Source: Enoplosus armatus (taxonomy: Eukaryota > Chordata > Actinopteri > Centrarchiformes > Enoplosidae). From it: a DNA stretch of 64,000 nucleotides. Under the pieces are notes generated by a model. That model did no database searches and was not told the DNA's origin. It saw only the letters and a program-made list of their open reading frames with translations. Positions within the stretch are counted from its first letter, which is position 1. Each line of letters starts with the position of its first letter. Positions 46,575 through 56,550 of this stretch are shown piece by piece. The stretch spans positions 21,412,867 through 21,476,866 of the forward strand of contig NC_092197.1 of assembly GCF_043641665.1 (NCBI RefSeq). The letters run 5' to 3'. A program made the position numbers and the translations under genes.

Positions 46575-47675
46575 AGATGAATCCACTTCCAATTGTTAAT
46601 GTCACATTTTATAGTATTTATTAGAAATACTAACCTCTTGGTCCCCCAGGGCCTCTCTCCCACAAGCTTTTAGCAGGATCTTCTGTGGTACAGCTTTACC
46701 AACTAATTGTTTTTATTCATATTCAGCATGTTTTCCCTATATTTATATACCCCAAACCTAATGCTAACACTAACCCCCATTTGGTAACATGTTTTTGTGG
46801 GACCCTCTTTACTGGTCTCATACGGTTGATTCTTTTAGCCTTCATTTTTTATGGATATATTTTAAAACTGATATAAATAATGGATACATATTGTTTTATC
46901 ACTAACTTGTGTGGGTTTTTACTAATACATTTGAATTTGTTTGTGCATATATCAATGTTTTTTTCTTTTAAATAAATATATAATTTCTTGCACTTTGTTT
47001 TAGAACTTACCTTGGTATTAATTTTCATATATATATTTAATTTACCGGATATTTATATCATTGTTTCACCATACTACTACCAGAGACCCTGGTGAACCAG
47101 AGTATTTTGTTTTTTAAGATCAAGTTCCCGCTGACCGACCTGTCTAGTGGCCCAGTATACCCTATATTTTTTTTTTATATAGTTTTTAGGATGATTGTGA
47201 TCAGGCCTTATAAACCCTGGGGTGTTTTTCTAATGAGCATTTTAGATTGTTAATAGCCCCCGTGAGCCCGTGCCCGTTGTAGCGCTCTTCCCAGAGCACT
47301 GCGTTTTAACCCAAACCTAACCCAGTGCCCGTCGCAGCGCTCCTAACCCAACCTAACCCTAACCCTAACCCTGCGCTTTTAACCCAACCTAACCCTTCCA
47401 AATTCCAACGTCAGACTTCAACTTGAAAGGTGGAACTTCGACTTCCACCTTGGAAAAAGTTGTGGTGGCCCTAATGGTCTCTCCAGAAGCTGCTTAGGAG
47501 CATGCTTCATGCCCTTATGAGTCCACATTCCAAATTCCAATATCTATTATGCATTAACAATGATACATTTTATTTGTAAAGCATTTTACATTGTTTGGTC
47601 TATGTGCCTCTCCACCTTCTCTCTCTGAATGCGTGTTTTCTTATAGATGGAGATCGAGACAGACCAGTAATGTCT
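46575..47675. other. Noncoding DNA, with short telomere-like repeats
   Basis: AT-rich, probably including the PLE 3' region. A (CCCTAA)-type stretch lies at 47352-47372, with related 'AACCCAACCTAACCC' words on either side (47320-47395). No gene found. Confidence 0.5.
47352..47372. repeat. Interstitial telomere-like repeat, about 3.5 units
   Basis: CCTAACCCTAACCCTAACCCT is three and a half copies of the vertebrate telomere hexamer, surrounded by imperfect variants. Too short to be a functional telomere. Confidence 0.8.
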
Positions 47676-48492
47676 TTCAATTCAATTTTTCAATTTTCAA
47701 TTAAATTTTATTTATATAGCGCCAAATCACAACAAAAGTCATCTCGTGACACTTTACAAATAGAGCACGTCTAGACCGACTCTTTATGATGTTATTACAG
47801 AGACCCAACAGTTCCCACCATGAGCAAACACTTTGGCGACAGCGGCAAGGAAAAACTTCCTTTTAAGAGGCAGAAACCTCGAGCAGAACCAGACTCTAGG
47901 TGGGCGGTCATCTGCTTTGACCGGTTGGGTTTGAGAGAGAGAGGGTGAGAGAGAGAGAGACATAGAGAGGGAGGGAGAAAGACAGAGGGGGAGAGACAGA
48001 CAGACAGAGACAGAGAGATAGACGTAGAGACACAGATAGACAGACCGACAGACCAACAGACAGACAGACAGACAGGCAGAGATGTATGGCAGCACTAGCA
48101 GGAGAAATAGCAGCTATAATTATAATAATACTGGAAATATGACTGATAGTAGTTACAGCTGTAATAATAGCTGAGATTAATAATAGCAATAACAGCTTTA
48201 ATAGTAACAGAACTACGACTAAACATAATAACTGTAGTGATGAGAGTCAGGCAGGCCCATGGCAGCAGCAGCCAGGCGTACCAGGACCACGATCCACAGG
48301 AACCTGCGAGACGAGAAAGCACAAAGAAACTCCGGGGAAGATATAAAGTTAGTAACATGCATTGGACTGTGATGAATGTGCAAAGATGAAGAGGGAGAGG
48401 AGGAAAGCTCAGTGCATCATGGGAAGTCCCCCAGCAGTCTAAGCCTATAGCAGCATAACTAGGGGGCTGGTCCAGGCAGGCCTGAGCCAGCC

Positions 48493-51375
48493 CTAACTAT
48501 AAGCCTTATCAAAAAGCAAAGTTTTAAGCCTACTCTTAAATGTAGAGAGTGTGTCTGCCTCCCGGACCCAAACTGGGAGCCGATTCCACAGGAGAGGAGC
48601 TTGATAGCTGAAGGCTCTGGCTCCTGTTCTGCTTTTGGAGACTCTAGGAACCACAAGCAACCCTGCATTCTGGGAGCGCAGTGCTCTAGTGGGGTAATAG
48701 GGTACTATGAGCTCTTTAAGATATGATGGTGCCTGACCAGTAAGAGCTTTGTAAGTCAGGAGAAGGATTTTAAACTCTATTCTAGATTTTACAGGGAGCC
48801 AGTGCAGCGAAGCTAATACAGGAGAAATATGATCTCTTTTCCTGGTTCCTGTCAGTACACGTGCCGCAGCATTCTGCATCAGCTGGAGAGTCCTCAGGGA
48901 CTTATTGGGACAGCCTGATAATAAGGAATTGCAATAATCCAGCCGAGACGTAACAAATGCATGGACTAATTTTTCTGCATCTGTTTGAGACAGGATCTTC
49001 CTGATTTTTGCAATGTTACGGAGGTGAAAGAAGGCAGTCCTTGAAGTTTGTTTTACGTGGGAGTTAAAGGACATGTCCTGATCAAAGACAACTCCGAGAT
49101 TCCTCACGGTGGCGCTGGAGGCCAGGGCAATGCCATCTAGGGTAACAATATCCTTAGATACTGTGTTTCTGAGGTGTTCAGGGCCGAGAACAATAACTTC
49201 TGTCTTGTCTGAGTTCAACATCAGATAATTACAGGTCATCCAGGTCTTTATGTCCTTAAGGCATGCTTGGAGCTTGGCTAACTGATGAGGTTCTTCTGGC
49301 TTGATCGATAAATATAGCTGGGTATCATCCGCATAGCAATGAAAATGTATGGAGTGTTCTCTAATAATATCCCCTAAAGGAAGCATATATAAGGTGAATA
49401 GTATTGGTCCAAGCACAGAACCTTGTGGAACTCCATGACTGACTTTGGCGTACATGGAGGATTCATCATTAACATGTACAAACTGAGATCGATCTGATAA
49501 ATACGACTTAAACCAGCTTAGTGCGGTTCCTTTGATGCCAATTAAATGTTCCAGTCTCTGTAATAGGATATGATGGTCAATGGTGTCGAATGCAGCACTA
49601 ACATCTAACAAAACAAGTATAGAGACAAGTCCCTTGTCTGATGCAGGTAGAAGGTCATTTGTAACTTTCACCAGTGCTGTCTCTGTGCTATGATGAGCTC
49701 TGAAACCTGACTGAAAGTCCTCAAGCAACTTATTGTCCTGTAGAAAGTCACACAGCTGGTTGGCGACTGCTTTCTCAAGAATCTTGGAGAGAAAGGGAAG
49801 GTTAGATATAGGTCTATGGTTGGCTAAAACCTCTGGATCAAGAGTGGGCTTTTTAAGAAGAGGTTTAATTACAGCTACTTTAAAGGACTGTGGTACGTAG
49901 CCTGTTAATAAAGACAGATTGATCATGTCTATTAAAGAAGTGCTGACTAAAGGTAAAACCTCTTTGAGCAGCCAGGTTGGGATGGGGTCTAAGAGACAAG
50001 TTGATGGCTTAGATGAAGAGATGGTTTTAGTAATTTGGTGAAGGTCAATGGGAGAAAAGCAATCTAAATAAACATCAGGCTTTACAGCTATTTCTGAGAT
50101 TCCTGTGTTTGAAGGTAAGGTACTACCTGAAGACAGGAGGTGATCAATTCTGTCTCTAATAGTTAGAATTTTATCATTAAAGAAGCTCATGAAATCATTA
50201 CTGCTGAGGGTTATAGGAATACATGGCTCCATAGAGCTGTGACTCTATGTCAGCCTGGCTACAGTGCTGAAGAGAAACCTGGGGTTGTTCTTGTTCTCTT
50301 CTATTAATGTTGAGTAATAGGCTGCTCTGGCTTTACAGAGGGCCTTCCTATAAGTTCTAAGACTATCTTGCCAAATTAAACGTGATTCCTCCAGTTTGGT
50401 GGAGCGCCATTTCCTTTCAAGTTTCTGCACTGTTTGCTTTAATTTGCGGGTTTGGGTGTTATACCATGGAGCCGACTTTCTTTGTTTTATTATCTTCTTT
50501 TTAAGAGGTGCAATAGAGTCAAGTGTCAATCGCATTGAGCCTGCAGCACTGTCAGCAAGATTGTCCATTTGAGAGGGACGAAGGTTAGCATAGGAGTCCT
50601 CAGTTGTATTGAGACGTGGCATTGAATTTAATGCCGATGGAATCACTTCCTTAAATTTAGCACAGCACTATCAGATAGATATCTGGTGTAAGCTTTTTTG
50701 CCTAATGGCGTGTAGTCCAGTAATACGAATTCAAAAGTTATTAAATAATGGTCCGATAACAAAGGATTCTGTGGAAAGACAGATGTTCAATTTCAAGTCC
50801 ATATGTCAGAACCAGGTCGAGGGTGTGATTAAAACAGTGAGTGGGTTTCTGTACCCTCTGACAGAAGCCGATCGAATTCAATAAAGAGGTAAATGCAGTA
50901 CCAAGGCTATCCTTATCAACGTCCACATGAATATTAAAATCCCCTACGATAATGACTTTGTCTGTTTTAAGGACTAAACCTGATAAAAACTCTGAGAATT
51001 CAGATAAGAATTCAGAGTATGGACCTGGAGCGATAGACTATAACGAATAAGACTGGCTTCAGTGTTTTCCAGGTTGGGAGTGAGAGACTCAAAACGAGGC
51101 TTTCAAATGAGTTATAATCCAGTTTAGGTCTAAAGTTCATCAACAGGCTTGAGTCAAAGATGGCTGCAACTCCACCTCCTCGGCCGGTGCCTCGAGGGAT
51201 GTGAGTATTAGTGTGACTGGGCGGAGTGGATTCATTCAGGCTGACATACTCTTCATGACACAGCCAGGTTTCTGTCAGACACAGTAGATCAATATGATTC
51301 TCTGATATTAGCTTGTTTACTAATACAGCTTTAGATGACAGAGATCTGATGTTTAACAGTCCACACTTTCCTATT
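48493..51375 (-). pseudogene. L2 ORF2 (endonuclease + RT), interrupted
   Basis: The endonuclease runs from about 51375 ([35 protein letters not shown]) and is broken by frame changes near 51040 and 50700. The linker frame 50646-50245 (APWYNTQTRKLKQTVQKLE, RAAYYSTLIEENKNNPRFL) ends with TAG. RT then stays open for 579 codons (50232-48493) with all motifs: [68 protein letters not shown], and a C-terminal domain with [20 protein letters not shown] and [20 protein letters not shown]. The RT part looks enzymatically intact; the endonuclease and the TAG make the whole non-autonomous unless the stop is bypassed. Confidence 0.87.
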
Positions 51376-51579
51376 GTTTTGGCCTATAGCAGTGATGGTC
51401 TTAATTTTTATTAAGTTTTTATTAATGACTCCTCTCCTGTTTAACTTTGGTTGAATTAATTTAAGTGGTCGGGGGGCAGACACAGTCATTACGGGGTTTT
51501 GGGTGGGTAACTGCTCTAATGGAAGCGCAGAGAAGCGTGTAGGACTGCGACTCTGCCTCCTGGTCTGGACTCTGGGTTG

Positions 51580-52470
51580 TCACGGTTTTGGTTCACTAAT
51601 AAAGTCGGTCAGATTTCTAGATATGAGAGCCGCTCCATCCAAAGTGGGATGAATGCCGTCTCTCCTCATCAGACCAGGTCTCCTCCAGAAAGTCCGCCAA
51701 TTATCTACGAAGCCCACATCGTTTGCTGGACACCACCTCGACAGCCAGTGGTTGAATGATGACATGCGGCTAAACATATCATCACTGGTCAAATTGGGTA
51801 GGGGCCCAGAGAAAACTACGGAGTCCGACATAGTTTTTGCAAACGTACACACCGACTCCACGTTAATTTTAGTGACCTCCGATTGGCGTAACCGGGAGTC
51901 ATTACCGCCGACGTGAATAACAATCTTACTGTATTTACGCTTATCCTTAGCCAGCAGTTTTAAATTTGATTCAATGTTGCCCGCTCTGGCCCCAGGAATG
52001 CATTTCACTATGGTCGCTGGTGTCGCTAACCTCACGTTTCTGACTATGGAGCTGCCAATTACCAGAATCTGCTTCTCAGCGGGTGTGTCGCTGAGTGGGG
52101 AGAACCTGTTAGAAACATGAAGTGGTTGGTGGTGAACCGTGGGCTTCAGCTGAGGGCTATGCTTCCTTCGGACAGTCACCCAGCCTCCCTGGCTTCCCGG
52201 CTGCTCGGGAATTGCCGGGGGGCGGCTAGCAGGAGCTACACTGAGTCGGTCCGCACCGGCTACTGGGGGCTGGCTGACTACAGCCGTCTCCATGGTGCGG
52301 AACCGCGCCTCCAACTCGCTGAGCCTCGCCTCCAGCACGCTAAATAAACTACATTTATTACATTTACCATTATCGCTAAAGGAGGCAGGGGAATAACTAA
52401 ACATCTGACACACCGAGCAGGACAGAGCAGGAGAGTGAGAAGGAGAGCGAGAAGGAGAGAGAGAAGCCAT
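51580..52470 (-). CDS. L2 LINE ORF1: zinc-binding, coiled-coil, SGNH-like protein
   Basis: 296 uninterrupted codons from an ATG. After a Ser/Pro-rich start, CSVCQMF (19-25) and KCNKC (37-41) form a CxxC...CxxC zinc-binding pair. [20 protein letters not shown] (44-63) is a short coiled coil. Residues about 130-296 form an SGNH hydrolase-like domain with [14 protein letters not shown] (nucleophile Ser block), [15 protein letters not shown] (GGND) and [14 protein letters not shown] (Asp and His). L2/CR1 ORF1 proteins bind nucleic acid, and some carry an esterase domain of this kind (family knowledge). All catalytic positions look intact, unlike the truncated plus copy. Whether it is expressed is unknown. 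Confidence 0.87.
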   Translation of the reverse strand: MASLSPSRSPSHSPALSCSVCQMFSYSPASFSDNGKCNKCSLFSVLEARLSELEARFRTMETAVVSQPPVAGADRLSVAPASRPPAIPEQPGSQGGWVTVRRKHSPQLKPTVHHQPLHVSNRFSPLSDTPAEKQILVIGSSIVRNVRLATPATIVKCIPGARAGNIESNLKLLAKDKRKYSKIVIHVGGNDSRLRQSEVTKINVESVCTFAKTMSDSVVFSGPLPNLTSDDMFSRMSSFNHWLSRWCPANDVGFVDNWRTFWRRPGLMRRDGIHPTLDGAALISRNLTDFISEPKP

Positions 52471-52735
52471 CGCTAGCTGCTAAGCTAATGTAACAGACAG
52501 AATAGTGTGTAAACAACTGTGAGATTAGCGAAAAAGTCGCTAAAAGAAGGAGAGAACTATCAGTGTTAAGCAAAACTAATATACGTTTAAGTGGTTAGCG
52601 ACTGGTTAGCCGCTGTAATGAAATATATACCAAACAAATATAACTTGTTTGAGCTTAGAGCAGCCAAACACACACGCTACCAGTGACACAGAAGCCGGAA
52701 GTGAAGCAATACACTTACCGCAGTACGTCAGTACG

Positions 52736-52972
52736 TCAGCACAGCACACAGTGGTGTTTAAGGAGTGTGTTGAGTAAATGTTCCGAGAGACAGTTAAGTC
52801 CTATTGAAAGAGTGACCTGTGTTGTGTTGTGGCAAAGAGGGAGTTTTTTTAAGATGGTCGTGATATGGTGAAAGGTGGCTCCGGGAAAGCTGTCTACCTG
52901 TGAATGTGGGTCTATGAAAGGAGGGATGCGGGAAAGGTTAGAGTCGCCTATAACTACCGTCTTTTTCCGCAC
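52736..52972 (-). pseudogene. SGNH-like fragment of another retroelement
   Basis: The 78-codon frame starts with RKKTVVIGDSNLSRIPPF, a canonical SGNH block I (GDS), followed by VDSFPGATFHHITTIL and TLSIGLN, where a block III (GxN) would be. It does not match the L2 ORF1 next to it. It resembles the GDSN-type domain found in ORFs of other fish retroelements (recalled, not verified). It is short and lies between the L2 leader and a Rex1 tail, so it is a fragment. Confidence 0.5.
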
Positions 52973-52997
52973 CTCCAGCGACCAATCTTGTAATTTT

Positions 52998-53530
52998 CAG
53001 AATCAGAATCAGAATCAGAAACTGTTTATTGCCAAGTAACATACATTACAAGGAATTTGCTGTGGTCTGAAGGTGCTATTGTTTTGATAACAAATAAGTA
53101 GAATATAAAAGGTAAAATAAGAATAAGAATAAAAATAAGATAAGATAAATAACAACAGTGCAGTGACCAGAATAAAGTAAAGTGTCCAGGTAAAGTGTCC
53201 AGTAGGGGGTGGGTATTTATTCTGCGTTAATGTAACGCAGGGGGGACAGGGGTGATGTACGTTAATATAACGTATAACTAGTGTTTGTGTTCGGGGGGGG
53301 GGGGTCAATGTAAGTTTGTCAGGTTGACTGCAGAGGGGAAGAAACTGTTTTTGTGGCGGGAGGTTTTGATCCTGATGGACCGCAGCCTCCTGCCAGAGGG
53401 GAGGGGGTCAAACAGATGGTGTCCAGGGTGGGAGAGGTCAGCAGCGATCTTCCCTGCTCTCCTCAGGGTCCTGGAGGAGTACAGGTCCTGAAGAGATGGG
53501 AGGTTGCAGCCGATCACCCTCTCTGCAGAG
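52998..53530 (-). mobile_element. Rex1/Babar-like LINE 3' end
   Basis: Begins with the (AGAATC)n tail in complement and matches the reverse complement of 43870-44402 almost throughout. The coding tail (53535-53305) differs from the 42043-44085 protein at only a few residues. It is 5'-truncated shortly after [17 protein letters not shown] run of ten G residues (53295-53304) is inserted in the 3' UTR. Confidence 0.9.
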
Positions 53531-55292
53531 CACATTTTCTGAATGTGCGTGGATTTGTATGTGGTTCCGGGTGACCTGGGGAGCCAGGTGTTGCCACAGA
53601 GATTCCCGTGAAGTGAGAGGTGGATGTTTCAGATGGTGGGATTAGGTTCAGTTTAGCTTTCATTCCGCCCTTCATCATCATCGAGTTTTTATCCACCTCA
53701 GTGCTTGTTGTGGCTTCACAGGGCTCTGCAGCACATTGCTCTGGCTCCCTCTGCTGGTGGTGTGGTGAGCCTGAAAAGGGATAAGATGAAATTGTGTTAC
53801 TGCATGGAAGGGCTACATTACTGTACGTCTGTGTCAGCTCTGTGGGATTATTGACTGACTGTGGAAGGAGTGAGGGGGGGAGGGGGAGACGGAGGGACAG
53901 GCAAGGGACCCAGCCAAACTCGGCCCCAGACGGTCGAGTACACTCTGAGGCAGTGGATGGATGTCAACTTTAACTCGCTGTCTGAGGCCGCGCCTGGGCA
54001 ATGGGGGCTGAGCCACCCCGCCGCCACCAACCCCCCCGACATACAGAGGTCTGAAAAAACTGGTGTTGTGGGTGAAATAGGAAGGGGACAACGGGAGACA
54101 ATGGGGGAAGAAGGGGAAGGGGGGAGGTTAGGTTTAGGAGAAAGGTGCAGTGAAGTGATGGGGAGGGACAGAGTGGAGGGAGGAGGGAGAGGAAGGGAGT
54201 GACAAAGGTTAGGTTTAGGCAAGGGGGGAAGGGGGCTGGTAGGGGGGTTATGGTTATGGTAGTTGGGTTAAAAGTGCAGCGTAGGAGCGTTGTTAAAAAA
54301 CACTTACCTTTAAAAACCTTTTGATAAATAACTTCCATGAAAGTCAATAAAATTGTTTATAAAAGCCCTGTGGGTGTGTTTTTTTGTTTTTTATTTTCTT
54401 TAAAAAAAAATTTTTTTGTGGGGTATATCTGGGCCACTGAACAGGTGCAACAGCGGGAATGAGTAAATTAAGAAGGTCCTCCGGCCTCCCCGGGTCTCTG
54501 AAGAGGTATGTATGTAGAGCCCGTCCCTGTGGTGACCTATTAAAAAGACCTTAATAAATATGTTAAAAGTACAGTGCCAAAACTGACATGGTAGTATAAA
54601 AATATGTGTTAAGTATTAGTAAAAGCATAAGTGCTAAAATATAGGGTTAGTAAAATGATAAAACATAAGTGCTTTGAAAAAAAATAAAACAATCCACACA
54701 ACAATAAATCAATATACAATAAAAATAGAATCATAATGTTAACAACAAACATTAAAAAAACAGATGCATAAAAGTATAAAAGCATTTGTGTACTCAATTG
54801 TCAGTTTCAGCAGTGCAATAAAAACCATGAAAATCCAGGTCTGATAAGTGCTGTAAAAAATCACCACGAGCTCCGGGTTCTTCTTATTTGGTTTTATTAT
54901 TTTGTGTGTATATCTATCACCTATTTTCTCTGCGGGTGGTTTCCTAGAGCGAGAACGAAAATAAATATTTATAAACCGAATCAAGGTTGAGGGGGGGTAG
55001 GAGGGAGAAGAAGAAAGAAATTCCTCGTGTGGATTTGCCTTTTGAATAAAGGGATAAAACCATGCAGGAAGTGCTATAAATTAGTCATAAAATAAGTGCA
55101 ATAAAATGAATTATTCTATATAAAAAAAAGATATATTTACAAAAGAAGGATAGATAAAAGTGTTAAAACTATGTACATAGTTTCACTTAAAACTACTCTT
55201 TAAAAAAAAGGGGGGATCACATGAGGAGGATCATTCCATTAAAAATATAAATAACAAATAAATAAGATACTTAACAATTAATTACAAATTAT
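53531..55292. other. Noncoding DNA, no gene recognised
   Basis: G/A-rich simple sequence (53860-54240) lets long chance frames form on both strands; none has a domain. The 54400-55290 part is AT-rich with poly(A)/(T) tracts and could be the 3' UTR of the PLE that follows on the minus strand. Confidence 0.45.
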
Positions 55293-56390
55293 TTAAAATA
55301 AATAAATAAATAATAATAACAAGTTCCATTTTCCACCCGGTAAGTAATAAGTAGATTTTCCGGTCCATGTGCACAAAAATGTACATAGAGTTCTGTTGTT
55401 TTCATTTTCCGACCAATCTGGTACATGTTGTTTCAATCGTTGTAGTAATTTGTTTTTGGTCTGTCCCACATACAGTTTACCGCAAATCCTACATTCAATT
55501 AAATAAACTAGATTTGAGGAGTCCAATTGGAAACTTTGCCACACAGGCGCACTCAAATCTGCGTACTTGTTTAAAATATATTTGATTGATCTAAAATGTA
55601 CATTCTTTGGGTGCTGTTTTTCACTTTTTAAAGAGGCATGGACCAACAAATCTTTTAAATTTTTAATTGCGTTTAAAAGCCGATATGATTTTAAAATCCG
55701 ACAACAGTTCCATAGCATCCTGTAACTTTTTAAAGTGAGGTTTTACAATTGAGCTCAGTTTCAGCGAGGCTGAGGACAAGGCGGTCACCAGAGGGACAAT
55801 ATTTTTTTGGTCCACACTGGTGACCCCATGTTCTCTGTCGACGCCTCGCTGTACTTCAGCTTTAATCGAACGCAGAAAGGTCCTACTGTAACCCCTTCTC
55901 CTAAGAGATTTGAATAGTATTTTTATTGCTACTTCGACATCCTCTAGCCTTGTACATATCCTGTTAAACCTTATTAGTTGGGCCTTAACAATCCCCCTAA
56001 AAGTGTGTTTAGGATGAAAACTGTTTTTATGTAACAGGGCATGGGTGTCCGTAGGTTTAAAATATATTCTGGTTCCCAGTTTCCACTTTTCTGATTGTTC
56101 TTTTATAATAAAAACCTGTGTATCTAAAAATTCGATTTGTAAATTGTATTTAACTTTAATCGAATTATGATGATTGTTCAGGATGCTTATGTACTGTTCG
56201 AAGTCGGATTTTGAGTGGGTCCAGACTCCAAATATCTAATGTATAATAATGGGAGTTTCGGGTACTTTAGGAAGACTGTTCGTTCCCAGTCAGCCATATA
56301 AATATTGGCATATGCTGGTGCGAACTTCTTTCCCATGGCTGTTCCATGTATTTGGAGATAGAGGCTCCGCAACGAGTCGTGAGCTCGGCT
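55293..56390 (-). pseudogene. Penelope-like element fragment, RT end plus GIY-YIG
   Basis: From 56390 downward it encodes LQIHGTAMGKKFAPAYANIYMADWE (RT motif B) and LLYIRYL. The DD of motif C is lost just after, at a break near 56220. The connector follows: HPKHTFRGIVKAQLIRFNRI, YSRTFLRSIK, and FKIISAFKRNKNL-like segments. The GIY-YIG nuclease core then appears: LVYLIECRICGKLYVGQTKN and LLQRLKQHV (55500-55430). The order matches PLEs, with better-preserved nuclease than RT. Upstream of 56390 the frame runs into unrelated GC-rich sequence that precedes the satellite. Confidence 0.85.
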
Positions 56391-56550
56391 CAGCTGAGCC
56401 GAACCAGGTTGGAGGTGAGTACGGGTCAGGTAGACAGTTCTTGTACTCACAACACAGCTCTGGGTGGAGCGGAGGAGCCACGAGGAACCCGTCAGTAGAC
56501 TCTCTCTGGGAGCCGGTCGGTCCGGAACCAGTGGAGCCTGTAGCCGAAGT

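Larger units (their letters stand above)
47676..52735 (-). mobile_element. L2/Maui-like LINE, near full-length minus-strand copy
   Basis: About 5 kb with the whole plan visible: a 5' leader (52735-52471, boundary uncertain), ORF1 (52470-51580), ORF2 with endonuclease and RT (51375-48493), and a 3' UTR with GACA/GAGA microsatellites. It ends in the ATTGA-type tail at 47676. It shares at least 4.4 kb of high similarity with the plus copy at 37623-42027, making a large inverted pair. It lacks the TCTAATGAATAAACG block found in two other copies. Confidence 0.9.

Noticed and set aside
53861..54347. Overlapping frames of 85-125 codons on both strands
   Set aside because: They result from G/A-rich simple sequence free of stops; no motif, start context or splice site was found.
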